A stretch of 64,000 bases of DNA from Salsipaludibacter albus (GCF_019798055.1 NZ_JAHOPH010000020.1:1-64000); one strand, 5' to 3'. Positions 1 through 7,882 are shown, counted from the first letter of the stretch. Numbers and translations are program-made. Notes: generated by a model not told the origin, from the letters alone.

Positions 1-707
1 CTGCTGGCCGACGTGCGCACCCGCCAGCGCGGGATCGAGCGGGGTGCCGCCGCGTCCGCTGCCTCCCAGCGGCCGTGGGCCTCGGTCCAGCCGCCGGCCC
101 AGCGCACGACGTCACCGTCGGAGACCCGGAGGGTGTCCTCGGCCAGGTCGTCCAGGACGGCACGGTCGTGGCTGACGAGCAGCACCAGGGGCACGCCGCC
201 GGCCCGAACTGCCTTGACGAACCGGTCCCTGGCCCCGGCGTCGAGATGGTTGGTCGGCTCGTCCAGCACGAGCACGTCGGGGTCGGATGCCAACGCCGCG
301 GCGAGATGCCACTGCATCCGTCGACCGGGCGATCGGGTCGACCAGTCGGCGAGGTCGTCGACGTCCAGGCCGAAGCGCCGCCGCCACGTCACGGCATCAC
401 CGTCCCAGCGCAGAGCGAAGTCGCCGACGACGTCGGTCAGGTCGGTGGCGTCCTGGCGGACTCGCCGCACCGGACCGTCGTGGACGAGGTCGACTCGCCC
501 GGACGTCGGCGTGAGCGTGCCGTCGACGAGGTCGAGCAGGGTGGACTTGCCGGCGCCGTTGGGACCGACGACGGCGTGCAGCCCGGGGCCGACGTCCAGC
601 GTGACGTCGTCGAGCACGGGCACGGCCGTGGAGTGGGCGAACGAGACCCCGCGCAGGTGCACGGAGGTGAGTGAACGGGCAGCACTGCCCGAGGATGATG
701 CAGCCAT
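1..707 (-). CDS. ABC-F family ATPase, partial (3' end beyond the window)
   Basis: This is the N-terminal 235 residues of a soluble ABC-F protein; such proteins act on the ribosome (translation factors or antibiotic-resistance proteins) rather than in transport. The first ATPase domain is visible: Walker A GPNGAGKST at about 48-56, a degenerate signature SPGRR at 126-130, Walker B VLVLDE at 145-150, PTNHLD at 151-156 and the H-loop His at 180. There is no membrane segment. I chose the ATG at 707 because GAGG lies 6 nt upstream; a GTG at 662 has no ribosome site. The roughly 150-nt leader folds into hairpins (separate entries). Whether it is a resistance or a housekeeping ABC-F cannot be told from half the protein. 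Confidence 0.88.
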   Translation of the reverse strand, partial: MAASSSGSAARSLTSVHLRGVSFAHSTAVPVLDDVTLDVGPGLHAVVGPNGAGKSTLLDLVDGTLTPTSGRVDLVHDGPVRRVRQDATDLTDVVGDFALRWDGDAVTWRRRFGLDVDDLADWSTRSPGRRMQWHLAAALASDPDVLVLDEPTNHLDAGARDRFVKAVRAGGVPLVLLVSHDRAVLDDLAEDTLRVSDGDVVRWAGGWTEAHGRWEAADAAAPRSIPRWRVRTSAS

Positions 708-721
708 GGAGTACCTCGCAG

Positions 722-761
722 GCATCCCAGAGCGGGGATGCAGTCGAACCAGAAGGGTTCA
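722..761 (-). promoter_or_regulatory. structured leader of the ABC-F gene (two adjacent hairpins)
   Basis: In the leader of the leftward ABC-F gene, GCATCCC (722-728) pairs with GGGATGC (735-741), and GAACC (747-751) pairs with GGTTC (757-761). The first hairpin ends about 5 nt before the GAGG ribosome site. Together with a leader of about 150 nt this suggests translational or transcriptional attenuation, which is known for antibiotic-responsive ABC-F genes. The role here is inference. Confidence 0.4.
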
Positions 762-861
762 GGCGAGGTGGCGCAACGGTCGTCCGACGGACGGGGACAG
801 GTGGGTCGTTCCGCGTCGTTCACGCAGAATGCCCGGCGGTTTCCCTGCCGAGCATGCGGTG

Positions 862-867
862 AGTCTA
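862..867 (-). promoter_or_regulatory. -10 element TAGACT for the ABC-F gene
   Basis: This is the only TANNNT on the minus strand in the divergent gap; it predicts a transcript start near 855 and a leader of about 148 nt. No clear -35 is seen. Confidence 0.35.
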
Positions 868-944
868 CCACCTCGCTGGCCCAGGGTGCAAGCGAATCAA
901 TTCGCCAGTCGTTCGGTGGGGCCCGGACGGCCCCCGGCTGCCCG

Positions 945-950
945 TAGGCT
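945..950 (+). promoter_or_regulatory. -10 element TAGGCT, leaderless start of the DUF1684 gene
   Basis: Only 7 nt separate TAGGCT from the ATG at 958, so the transcript should begin on or next to the start codon. No ribosome site is present, as expected for a leaderless mRNA. Confidence 0.6.
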
Positions 951-957
951 CGCCGGC

Positions 958-1554
958 ATGGACCTCACCCTGCTCGACTACCGCCGACGCGTCGCCGACC
1001 TGTACCGACAGGTGCGGAGCACGGCCGACCCGGCCGTCGCACACCGCACCTGGATCGACGGCCGCCACGAGCTGTTCGCCGACCACCCGCAGAGCCCCGT
1101 CGCGGACCGCGCGTCCTTCACCGGCATCGACTACTTCGACCACGACCCGTCGTGGCGACTGGTCGGCAGGTTCGTCCCCGGCGACGACCGGCCGGCCGCG
1201 GACGTGGCCCACTCCGGTGACGGGACCACGCCCTTCCGACCGATCGGGACGGTGACCTTCCACCGGGACGGGACCGACCACGAGCTCGAGGTCCTGTGGC
1301 TGGCCGGCTACGGCGGCGGCGTGTTCCTGCCCTTCCGCGACGCGACCAACGGCGACGAGACCTACGGCGGTGGCCGCTACCTGCTCGACACGGTCAAGGG
1401 TGCGGACCTCGGCCACCAGGGCGACGACGTCGTGCTGGACTTCAACTTCGCCTACCACCCGTCGTGCGTCCACGACGACTCCTGGTCCTGCCCGCTCGCC
1501 CCGCCGGGCAACCACCTCGACGTCACGGTCCGGGCCGGCGAGCGCCTGGGCTGA
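958..1554 (+). CDS. DUF1684 family protein
   Basis: A 198-residue cytoplasmic protein of the DUF1684 family, which is widespread in actinobacteria and halophilic archaea and has no established biochemical role. The family hallmarks are in the second half: a glycine- and phenylalanine-rich strand with FLPFRDATNG, the YGGGRYL motif, then DFNFAYHPSCVHDDSWSCPL with its Pro-Ser-Cys turn, and the LAPPGN motif near the C-terminus. There is no signal peptide or membrane segment. The ATG at 958 follows a -10 element too closely for an untranslated leader. The gene is a single unit divergent from the ABC-F gene. Confidence 0.85.
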   Translation: MDLTLLDYRRRVADLYRQVRSTADPAVAHRTWIDGRHELFADHPQSPVADRASFTGIDYFDHDPSWRLVGRFVPGDDRPAADVAHSGDGTTPFRPIGTVTFHRDGTDHELEVLWLAGYGGGVFLPFRDATNGDETYGGGRYLLDTVKGADLGHQGDDVVLDFNFAYHPSCVHDDSWSCPLAPPGNHLDVTVRAGERLG

Positions 1555-1575
1555 CCCGGCCCACCTCCTCGTCAG

Positions 1576-1581
1576 TAGGGT
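1576..1581 (+). promoter_or_regulatory. -10 element TAGGGT for the S16 protease gene
   Basis: TAGGGT lies 22 nt after the DUF1684 stop. The expected start site near 1589 falls after the ATGs at 1584 and 1588, which argues for a translation start at GTG 1650 or ATG 1689. Confidence 0.45.
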
Positions 1582-1649
1582 GGATGGATGGGGTGTGCGG
1601 CGATCCAGACCTCCGGGTCCGACAGCTCGCACCGGGACGGGGGACACAG

Positions 1650-2690
1650 GTGGCGAACCGATCCTCGACGGCGGTGCGCGAGTCCCGGATGGCCATCGGG
1701 CCCACCACCCGGGAACGGACCGGACCCCGGCACGGGCCACGTGTCGCGCCACGTCGGTGGCGCCCGTTCGTCGTGGGGGTGGCGGCCCTGGGCCTCCTCC
1801 TCGTCCCGGTGCCGTGGCGCCTGCAGATGGGTGACGACCCGCTGGCCCTGACCTGGGACCTCGACGGCCGACTGGAGGTCGACGGGGAACTGCTCGACCC
1901 CCCGGGCAGGTGGACGTGGCTGACCGTCGGTCGTCCCCCACTGGCCGGGGAGGTGCTGGTCGACGTGCTCGACGGCGGCGACCGATCGTCGTGGGACATC
2001 CGCGACGGCGCGTCCACGTCACGGCCAGCCGTCGTCGAACCGGTGGCCGCCGCCGCCGGGCTGCGGGCCGCCGGTCGCGACGTCTCGGTGGGACTCACCG
2101 TCACGGTCTCGGAAGCGGTCGATCCGCGACTCCCCGAGCGAGCAGTCCTCGTCGAACTCAACGGCATGACCCTGGAGGACCGGGGCGACTGGGCGGTGGC
2201 CGCCAGCCGCCCGGGCCTGCCGGTGACCTTCCGGTTGTCGGACGGGACCACGGGCACCCACCCCGGGCGGACCCTTCCCTGGCGTGACATCGAGGTGGCC
2301 GACGTGCCGCCCGACGACCTCCAGGCCAGGCTGTTCGGCAACCTCCCGGACGTGGCACCGATCCAGTGGGCGCGTGACCACCTGGCGCTGGGACCCTCCC
2401 ACGGCCTGATGGTCGCGCTCACGACGTGGGCGGCCGCCAGCGGCCTGGAGCTCGACGGCGTGCACGTCGCCGGGACCGGAGGCATCCGCGGGGACGGGGT
2501 GGTCACCCCGATCGGAGGACTGGAGCCCAAGGCACGCGCCGCGCGCGACGATGGCGCGGACCTCCTGTTCTTCCCGCTCCCACAGGCCGGCGAGCTGGAC
2601 GGCTTCGACCCCGGATCCATGACCCTGGTCGGGGTCAGCCGACTCGAGGACGCCACCCGCGTGCTGGAATCGTGGCCTGGAGCCTCCTGA
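1650..2690 (+). CDS. membrane-anchored Lon-like serine protease (peptidase S16 domain)
   Basis: A 346-residue protein with an N-terminal membrane anchor (about residues 37-55), a middle region that looks like a degenerate PDZ fold, and a C-terminal Lon-type protease domain. The Ser-Lys dyad is intact: Ser250 in GPSHG and Lys294 in GGLEPKA, 44 residues apart as in Lon. There is no AAA ATPase domain, so it resembles the YlbL/secreted Lon-like group; the catalytic part should face outward. Substrates are unknown. The start is uncertain: GTG 1650 has GGGGA upstream, and ATG 1689 would remove 13 residues. It is transcribed alone and converges on mnmA. Confidence 0.82.
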   Translation: MANRSSTAVRESRMAIGPTTRERTGPRHGPRVAPRRWRPFVVGVAALGLLLVPVPWRLQMGDDPLALTWDLDGRLEVDGELLDPPGRWTWLTVGRPPLAGEVLVDVLDGGDRSSWDIRDGASTSRPAVVEPVAAAAGLRAAGRDVSVGLTVTVSEAVDPRLPERAVLVELNGMTLEDRGDWAVAASRPGLPVTFRLSDGTTGTHPGRTLPWRDIEVADVPPDDLQARLFGNLPDVAPIQWARDHLALGPSHGLMVALTTWAAASGLELDGVHVAGTGGIRGDGVVTPIGGLEPKARAARDDGADLLFFPLPQAGELDGFDPGSMTLVGVSRLEDATRVLESWPGAS

Positions 2691-2745
2691 GCCACCGGGA
2701 CGGCGACGTGGTCCCGTCGACCTGGACCGCCAACCCCTCGGGAGA

Positions 2746-3855
2746 TCAGCCCACCGGCACGGGCTGGCGGCGAACCGAGGTGATCCGTCCCCCGCCCAGG
2801 CACCGCCCACCGTCGTAGGCGACCGCCGACTGGCCCCGCGCCACCCCGTGCACGGACTCGTCGAGCCGGATGACGACGCCGCGTGACCCGTGCCGTTCGA
2901 GCCGGGCGGGCCGAGGGCGGCCGTGGGCGCGGAACTGGACCGTCAGCCCGTCACCGTCCGGCCACGCACCGGTGGTCCACGACGGTTCGTCCACCCCGAT
3001 CGTGTCGACGGCGAGCGCGTCGCGTGGTCCGACCACGACGGTGTTGGACGTCGCGTCCACCTCGACGACGAACCGACGCTCGTGGTGGTCCAGGCCCAGC
3101 CCGCGTCGCTGGCCGACCGTGTAGTGCCAGATCCCGTCGTGCTGGCCGAGCACCTCGCCGGACACGTCGACGATCTCGCCACGCACCACCGGGAGGTGGC
3201 GACCGAGGTACCCGGCGGTGTCGCCGTCGGGCACGAAGCAGATGTCGTGGCTGTCCGGCTTGGTCGCCACGCGCAGCCCGAACACCTCCGCGCGGGTCCG
3301 CACCTCGTCCTTGGTCAGCCAACCGACGGGGAACAGGGAACGGGCGAGCTGGTCCGGGGTGGCCATCCACAGCACGTAGGACTGGTCCTTGCGCTCGTCC
3401 ACGGCGCGGTGCAGCCGCGCGGGGCCGCCCGGACGCGTGACCGGGCGCCCGTCCGGCGTGCGCAGCCGGACGTGGTGGCCGGTCGCCAGCGCGTCGAAGC
3501 CGACGGCCCGGGCCCGGTCGAGCAGGGCCGCGTACTTGACCTTCTCGTTGCAGCTGACACACGGGTTGGGGGTGCGTCCGGTCGCGTACTCGCGGGCGAA
3601 GGGGTCCTGGACCTCCCGGGCGAACACCGTCGACAGGTCCCAGACGTAGAACGGCACGTCCAGCACCTGGGCGGCGCGGCGGGCGTCCGAGGCGTCGTCC
3701 AGGCTGCAGCAGCCGTGCCCGGGGACCTGCTGGTCGTCGGGCACGTCGGCCAGCTTGAGGTGCACACCGGTGACGTCGTGGCCAGCCTCGACCAGCAACG
3801 CGGCCGCGACCGCGGAGTCGACCCCGCCGGACATCGCGACCAGGACCCGGCTCAC
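2746..3855 (-). CDS. mnmA: tRNA-specific 2-thiouridylase MnmA
   Basis: A 369-residue enzyme that installs the 2-thio group on U34 of Lys, Glu and Gln tRNAs, using ATP and sulfur passed on from a cysteine desulfurase. It carries the PP-loop SGGVDS at 9-14, catalytic Cys99 in NPCVSC and Cys206 in SHDICFVP, followed by the C-terminal beta-barrel. The GTG start at 3855 overlaps the TGA of the desulfurase gene by 4 nt (GTGA), so the sulfur donor and acceptor are translationally coupled. The length is normal for the family. Confidence 0.96.
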   Translation of the reverse strand: MSRVLVAMSGGVDSAVAAALLVEAGHDVTGVHLKLADVPDDQQVPGHGCCSLDDASDARRAAQVLDVPFYVWDLSTVFAREVQDPFAREYATGRTPNPCVSCNEKVKYAALLDRARAVGFDALATGHHVRLRTPDGRPVTRPGGPARLHRAVDERKDQSYVLWMATPDQLARSLFPVGWLTKDEVRTRAEVFGLRVATKPDSHDICFVPDGDTAGYLGRHLPVVRGEIVDVSGEVLGQHDGIWHYTVGQRRGLGLDHHERRFVVEVDATSNTVVVGPRDALAVDTIGVDEPSWTTGAWPDGDGLTVQFRAHGRPRPARLERHGSRGVVIRLDESVHGVARGQSAVAYDGGRCLGGGRITSVRRQPVPVG

Positions 3856-5027
3856 GACGAGCCCGCCAGGTCGAACAGCCCCTGGCCGGCCCGCAGCCGG
3901 GCAACCACGTCCACCAGCACCTCGCCGGCGCGGGCCACCTCCTCGTCGGTGCTGGTCCAGCCCACCGACAGGCGCAGCACCGCGTCGTCGTCGATCCCGC
4001 ACGCGCTCACCACGTGGCTCGTGGCGGCCCCTCCCGACGAGCAGGCGGAGCCGGTGGACGCGCACAGGCCCGCCTGGTCCAGGCCGAAGGTCAACAGCTC
4101 GGCCTGCACGCCGTCCAGTCCGAGGTGCAGGTGGGTGGGCAGGCGCCACGCCGGGTCGGACGCGCCGTGGACGTGCACGCCGTCGATGCTCTCGGCGACT
4201 CCGCGCAGGTGGTCGGTCTGGCGTCGCGCGGCCTCCACGAGCCGGTCCCGGTCGGCGACCGCGGCGGTGACACCGGCACCGAGCGCAGCATCCAGCGCGG
4301 CGGCGAAGGTGCCCGAGCGCACGCCCCGGTCCTGGCCGCCACCGTGGAGCAGCGACTGGACCGGCACGCCGCGACGCAGCACGGCCGCACCCACCCCGGG
4401 CGGTGCGCCGAACTTGTGTCCGGACAGCGAGATGGCGTCGAGTCCCTCCACCAGGCGGACCGGGCGGGTGGCGAACGCCTGGATGGCGTCGGTGTGCAGG
4501 ACGGCGGGTCGTTCGGCCAGTTCGGCGGCCAGCGTGTCGAGGTCGTTGCACGAACCGACCTCGTTGTTGGCGGCCATGACGCTGACGACCGCCGTGTCGT
4601 CGGTGACGGCGGCCACCACCTCCTCGACGTCGACCCGACCGTCGCGGCCGGGCGCGACCTCGGTCAGGGTGAAGCCGTGCTCGGCCAGCCAGCGAGCGGC
4701 GTTGCGGACCGCCGCGTGCTCGACGGCGGTCGTCACGAGGTGGTGCCGCCCGGCATCGGCGGCGGCCCAGGCCAGGCCCTTGACGGCGAGGTTGTCGGCC
4801 TCCGTGCCCCCCGAGGTGAACACGACGTCGGCCGGGGCGGCGCCGACGGCGTGGGCGACGGCCTCACGCGCCTGCTCGACCGCGACCCGGTTCGCGCGAC
4901 CGGCGGCGTGCATCGCCGAGGGGTTGCCGAGCACGCCGTCGTGGCCCGCCTCGTCCAGCCAGTCGTGGAGCGCAGCGCGGGCCTCGGGGCGCACCGGCGT
5001 CGAGGCCGCATGGTCGAGGTAGAGCAT
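3852..5027 (-). CDS. cysteine desulfurase (IscS/NifS type)
   Basis: A 391-residue PLP enzyme that converts cysteine to alanine and carries a persulfide. The PLP lysine is Lys205 in SLSGHKFG and the persulfide Cys is Cys329 in ASTGSACSSG, within the flexible-loop sequence typical of group I IscS/NifS enzymes. The ATG at 5027 gives the conserved LYLDHAAST beginning; GGTG is the only upstream ribosome-site candidate. Its end overlaps mnmA, indicating that its main task here is sulfur supply for tRNA thiolation; a second role in iron-sulfur assembly is possible. No isc or suf scaffold genes are nearby. Confidence 0.95.
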   Translation of the reverse strand: MLYLDHAASTPVRPEARAALHDWLDEAGHDGVLGNPSAMHAAGRANRVAVEQAREAVAHAVGAAPADVVFTSGGTEADNLAVKGLAWAAADAGRHHLVTTAVEHAAVRNAARWLAEHGFTLTEVAPGRDGRVDVEEVVAAVTDDTAVVSVMAANNEVGSCNDLDTLAAELAERPAVLHTDAIQAFATRPVRLVEGLDAISLSGHKFGAPPGVGAAVLRRGVPVQSLLHGGGQDRGVRSGTFAAALDAALGAGVTAAVADRDRLVEAARRQTDHLRGVAESIDGVHVHGASDPAWRLPTHLHLGLDGVQAELLTFGLDQAGLCASTGSACSSGGAATSHVVSACGIDDDAVLRLSVGWTSTDEEVARAGEVLVDVVARLRAGQGLFDLAGSS

Positions 5028-5124
5028 GACACCAAGGGTGCCAACTGCGACGCCACCCTGCCCACACGGGCCGGCGCCGGACGGCCAGGACCCGGCCCGC
5101 ACGAGCCTGACGATCAGCGGGGAT

Positions 5125-5141
5125 CGGACGCATGCCGTCCG
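5125..5141. promoter_or_regulatory. inverted repeat CGGACG-N5-CGTCCG in a divergent promoter region
   Basis: The two 6-bp arms flank CATGC and end 2 nt before a TACGGT -10 element, in the gap between the cysteine desulfurase (leftward) and the 5177 gene (rightward). The position suits an operator, but no regulator is encoded next to it. Confidence 0.3.
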
Positions 5142-5143
5142 GC

Positions 5144-5149
5144 TACGGT
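5144..5149 (+). promoter_or_regulatory. -10 element TACGGT for the 5177/tspO/ybaK unit
   Basis: TACGGT is 27 nt before the ATG at 5177. It lies downstream of an alternative ATG at 5132, which is why the shorter start is preferred. Confidence 0.45.
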
Positions 5150-5176
5150 CGTCGATCCTCGACGGGCAGGCCACCG

Positions 5177-5542
5177 ATGCGACCACTCCGGGTCGACCCC
5201 CTGGTCACCGATGTCGGCACCGCGGCCGGACACCGCCTGGTGCTGCTGTCGCTGGAGGTCTACGACGAGGTCGCCGACCTGCGCTTCGCCCGGATCGACG
5301 TCGACGCCCCCCGGCCGCTCGCCCGCCGGGTCCCGAGCGCCGACGCCTGGCAGGTCACGGTGGACGGCACCCCGGCCCGGGTGCTGGACGCGGTCGGCCG
5401 CGGGGACCGCGCGTTCTCCAACGGCGAGGTCCGCCTCGCCCCGCCCCCGCGACCGGGGGCTCGGCTGGTCGTGACGGTCGACCTGGCGCGCGACGAGGAG
5501 CCGCTCACCGCCACGGTCGACCTGCCCACGGCGTCCGCATGA
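5177..5542 (+). CDS. hypothetical protein, beta-rich, coupled to tspO
   Basis: A 121-residue protein that I do not recognise. It is rich in short predicted beta strands and charged residues, has no cysteines in motif spacing, no signal peptide and no membrane segment. The composition and alternating hydrophobic pattern suggest a beta-sandwich or Ig-like fold, but that is a guess. Its stop codon overlaps the start of tspO (ATGA), so the two products are probably made together. The start at 5177 is chosen over 5132 because of the position of the promoter. Confidence 0.65.
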   Translation: MRPLRVDPLVTDVGTAAGHRLVLLSLEVYDEVADLRFARIDVDAPRPLARRVPSADAWQVTVDGTPARVLDAVGRGDRAFSNGEVRLAPPPRPGARLVVTVDLARDEEPLTATVDLPTASA

Positions 5543-6042
5543 CGAGCCCGGGAGAGCCTGCGGTCCCGACCACCCGGCGGTGGCTCGCCCTGGCCGGGTT
5601 CCTCGCCGCGTCGTTCGCCGCCGCGGGGATCGCCGTGTCGCTGCAGGGAGGTGGCGTCGAGGGCTTCTACACCAGCCTCGACCTGCCGGCGTGGGCGCCG
5701 CCGTCGTGGCTGTTCGGTCCGGTGTGGACCGTGCTGTACATCGCGATCGCGGTCGCGGCATGGCGCGTGTGGGAGCACGCCGGCTGGACCGCGGCCCTGA
5801 CGGTGTGGTCGGTGCAACTGGTGTTCAACGCGGCCTGGACCCCGGCGTTCTTCAACCTGCAGTTCGCGACCCTCGCCCTGGCCATCATCGTGGTGCTGCT
5901 GGGACTGGTGCTGGTGACGATCGCCCTGATGGCACGCCACGACCGCGTCGCCGTCGCCCTGATGGTTCCCTACGCGCTGTGGGTCGGGTTCGCCACGGCG
6001 CTGACGCTGGCGATCTGGGTCCTCAACCCGAACCTGCGGTAG
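5539..6042 (+). CDS. tspO: TspO/MBR family membrane protein
   Basis: A 167-residue integral membrane protein with five predicted helices, the normal TspO architecture. Family motifs include the aromatic stretch WAPPSWLFGPVWTVLY between helices 1 and 2, and the WTPAFF and NLQFATLAL segments around helices 3 and 4. TspO proteins bind porphyrins and related ligands and are linked to tetrapyrrole and oxidative-stress responses. Translation is coupled to the preceding hypothetical gene by a 4-nt overlap. The ligand in this organism cannot be deduced. Confidence 0.93.
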   Translation: MTSPGEPAVPTTRRWLALAGFLAASFAAAGIAVSLQGGGVEGFYTSLDLPAWAPPSWLFGPVWTVLYIAIAVAAWRVWEHAGWTAALTVWSVQLVFNAAWTPAFFNLQFATLALAIIVVLLGLVLVTIALMARHDRVAVALMVPYALWVGFATALTLAIWVLNPNLR

Positions 6043-6086
6043 CAGCGAGTCTGCCGACGACCTCCAACGACGACGGAGCGACCACC

Positions 6087-6554
6087 ATGCCGGATGCCGT
6101 GGACCGCTTCCTGGCCACCTTCGACGACCCCGAGGGGGTGCAGGTGCGGCGCTACCCCGCCGGAACCCGCACCGCGGCGGACGCCGCGGCCGCGATCGGC
6201 TGCGACGTCGCGCAGATCGTGAAGTCTCTGGTCTTCGTGGCCGACGACACGCCGGTGCTCGTCCTCACCGCGGGGAGCAACCGGGTCGACCCCGGCCGGG
6301 TCGCGACGCTGCTGGGTGCCGACCGCGTGACCAAGGCCGACGCCGACGTCGTGCGGGCGGCGACCGGCTTCGCGATCGGGGGGACGCCCCCGTTCGGCCA
6401 CCCCGCTCCCCTGCCCACGCTCGTGGACCGTGACCTGCTTGCCCACGACGTCGTGTGGGCGGCGGCCGGCAGCCCCGACAGCGTGTTCCCGCTCGACCCG
6501 TCGACCCTGCCGGCTCGCACGGGCGGCACGGTCGGCGACGTCGCGGCCGGGTAG
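6087..6554 (+). CDS. YbaK/EbsC family aminoacyl-tRNA deacylase
   Basis: A 155-residue protein of the YbaK (prolyl-tRNA synthetase editing) fold, which hydrolyses mischarged tRNAs such as Cys-tRNA(Pro). The conserved lysine is in IVKSLVF and the substrate-pocket loop reads GGTPPFGH, close to the classical GGVSPFGH. GGAGCG sits 6 nt before the ATG. It follows tspO by 44 nt and probably shares its transcript, and it ends only 5 nt from the convergent small membrane protein gene. Substrate specificity within the family is not predictable. Confidence 0.9.
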   Translation: MPDAVDRFLATFDDPEGVQVRRYPAGTRTAADAAAAIGCDVAQIVKSLVFVADDTPVLVLTAGSNRVDPGRVATLLGADRVTKADADVVRAATGFAIGGTPPFGHPAPLPTLVDRDLLAHDVVWAAAGSPDSVFPLDPSTLPARTGGTVGDVAAG

Positions 6555-6559
6555 AACGC

Positions 6560-6778
6560 TCACCGAGGGTGGCGGCTGAAGAACCACCAGACGATGAACG
6601 CCATGAAGCCACCGAGCACGATCCCGGCCAGCGCGACCGCGAACACCATCTGGGTCAGGGCCAGGACCCAGTCCTCGACCGGCAGCCCGGCCCACCGCTC
6701 GAGCAGGAGCACGGCCCCGGTCAGGACGGCCAGGACCAGCGGCCACCGGGCGAACTGCCGTGCCGGGCGCCGCGACAT
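6560..6778 (-). CDS. small two-helix membrane protein
   Basis: A 72-residue protein with a basic N-terminus, two predicted membrane helices (about 12-28 and 41-66) and an aromatic-basic tail FIVWWFFSRHPR. I recognise no family. It lies 36 nt downstream of the CoA-binding protein gene on the same strand and is likely co-transcribed with it. Confidence 0.6.
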   Translation of the reverse strand: MSRRPARQFARWPLVLAVLTGAVLLLERWAGLPVEDWVLALTQMVFAVALAGIVLGGFMAFIVWWFFSRHPR

Positions 6779-6814
6779 CCCGACTCCTCCCGGCCCCGTG
6801 GTCCGTCGGCCGCC

Positions 6815-7309
6815 TCAGCTGCGCCGCATGAGCTCGACCCTGGTGCAGCGGTCCTCGACGTAGTCCATGCCCGCCTCGGCCGCGATCTCGGCGGCCTCGG
6901 GGCTGCGCAGGCCCAACTGGTTCCACAGCGCGGGCGCGCCGGCGGCAGCGGCCTCGGACGCGATCCCGGGCAGGTGCTCGACGCGACGGAACACGTCCAC
7001 GAGGTCGACCGGACCGGCCTCGGCGATCGTGTCCACCGCCGGCACCCCCAGGACCTCGTCGACCTCGGGGTTGACCGGCACGATCTCCCAGCCGTGCGAC
7101 TGCAGGTACGCCGCGACCTCGTGACTGGCTCGCCAGGGGCGATCGGACAGGCCCACGATCGCAACCCGGCCCGGCTCGGCGAGGAGCCGGTCGATCAGCT
7201 GCTCGCGTGCGTCGCGGGAGCCTGCGAGCGGCCCGTCGGGGACCGGGCAGACGTCGTCGGCGTCGACGCCGGGGACGTCGAGTGGGACGGCGGATGGTCG
7301 CGTGGGCAC
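6815..7309 (-). CDS. CoA-binding domain protein (YccU type)
   Basis: A 164-residue Rossmann-fold protein of the CoA_binding_2 family, related to the CoA-binding subunit of succinyl-CoA synthetase. The nucleotide loop is VAIVGLSDRPWRASHEVA, followed by the PVNPEVDEVLG and LWNQLGLRSPEA segments typical of the family. No catalytic subunit is nearby, so it is a stand-alone CoA-sensing or binding protein of unknown role. I chose the GTG at 7309, which has GAGGAG 5 nt upstream, over an upstream in-frame ATG at 7366. Confidence 0.87.
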   Translation of the reverse strand: MPTRPSAVPLDVPGVDADDVCPVPDGPLAGSRDAREQLIDRLLAEPGRVAIVGLSDRPWRASHEVAAYLQSHGWEIVPVNPEVDEVLGVPAVDTIAEAGPVDLVDVFRRVEHLPGIASEAAAAGAPALWNQLGLRSPEAAEIAAEAGMDYVEDRCTRVELMRRS

Positions 7310-7448
7310 GATGGCTCCTCGGGGCGGGGCGGACGCGCGGGAACGGTGCATCGGGGGCAACGGCAACGCCGGTCACGGTCTTCCCAGCCAACCAGTCCAC
7401 TGCCGGGGACGCCCGTCGTTCGCCGGGTGGGCCGACCGCCTCGGTTGC

Positions 7449-7454
7449 TACGGT
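7449..7454 (+). promoter_or_regulatory. -10 element TACGGT for the ferredoxin/dCMP deaminase unit
   Basis: TACGGT is 32 nt upstream of the GTG at 7487, leaving room for the GAAGGA ribosome site. Confidence 0.45.
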
Positions 7455-7486
7455 CGTGCCACGTCGCCAGCGAAGGATCCGTCCGA

Positions 7487-7882
7487 GTGGCTCGAGCCGG
7501 CAAGCCCCGCAAGCACGTGTTCGTCTGCGTCAACCAGCGCGATCCCCAACATCCACGCCCCTCGTGCCTGCCACGGGGAGGCGGGGACGTCTTCGAACTC
7601 GTCCGCGAGTTCTCCGGCGCCCACGGCCTGGACGACGTCAAGGTCGTCGCCTCGTTCTGTCTCGAACCGTGCATGGTCGGCCCGGTGGTGTACGTCGCCC
7701 CGGACGACGTCTGGTACGGCGGCGTGACCGTGGACGACGTCGAGCAGATCGTCGAGCAGCACCTGCGCGACGAGGAACCGGTCGAGTTCCTGCGCATCGG
7801 CGAGCCCGAGTTCGAACTGTCCCCCCTGCAGGGCCGGGACGCCCTGCCCCCGGGGATGATCCCGCCGGTGCCGCCGCAATGA
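7487..7882 (+). CDS. (2Fe-2S) ferredoxin domain protein, thioredoxin-like fold
   Basis: A 131-residue protein of the thioredoxin-like 2Fe-2S ferredoxin family (Shethna protein type). The ligand cysteines lie in the pattern VFVCVNQRDP...PSCLPRGG and later ASFCLEPCMVGP. It has a basic N-terminus and an acidic C-terminal half. The GTG start has GAAGGA 8 nt upstream. The gene overlaps dCMP deaminase by the ATGA junction, an association suggesting only shared expression, not a shared reaction. Such proteins serve as small electron carriers; the partner is unknown. Confidence 0.85.
   Translation: MARAGKPRKHVFVCVNQRDPQHPRPSCLPRGGGDVFELVREFSGAHGLDDVKVVASFCLEPCMVGPVVYVAPDDVWYGGVTVDDVEQIVEQHLRDEEPVEFLRIGEPEFELSPLQGRDALPPGMIPPVPPQ

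Noticed and set aside
437-871. Possible leader peptide for the ABC-F gene
   Set aside because: The frame runs out of phase far into the ABC-F coding region and ends late, so it does not look like a regulatory peptide; only the RNA hairpins are kept.
865-2022. Minus-strand open frame overlapping the DUF1684 and S16 protease genes
   Set aside because: It is an antisense shadow; both plus-strand genes have conserved motifs and promoters.
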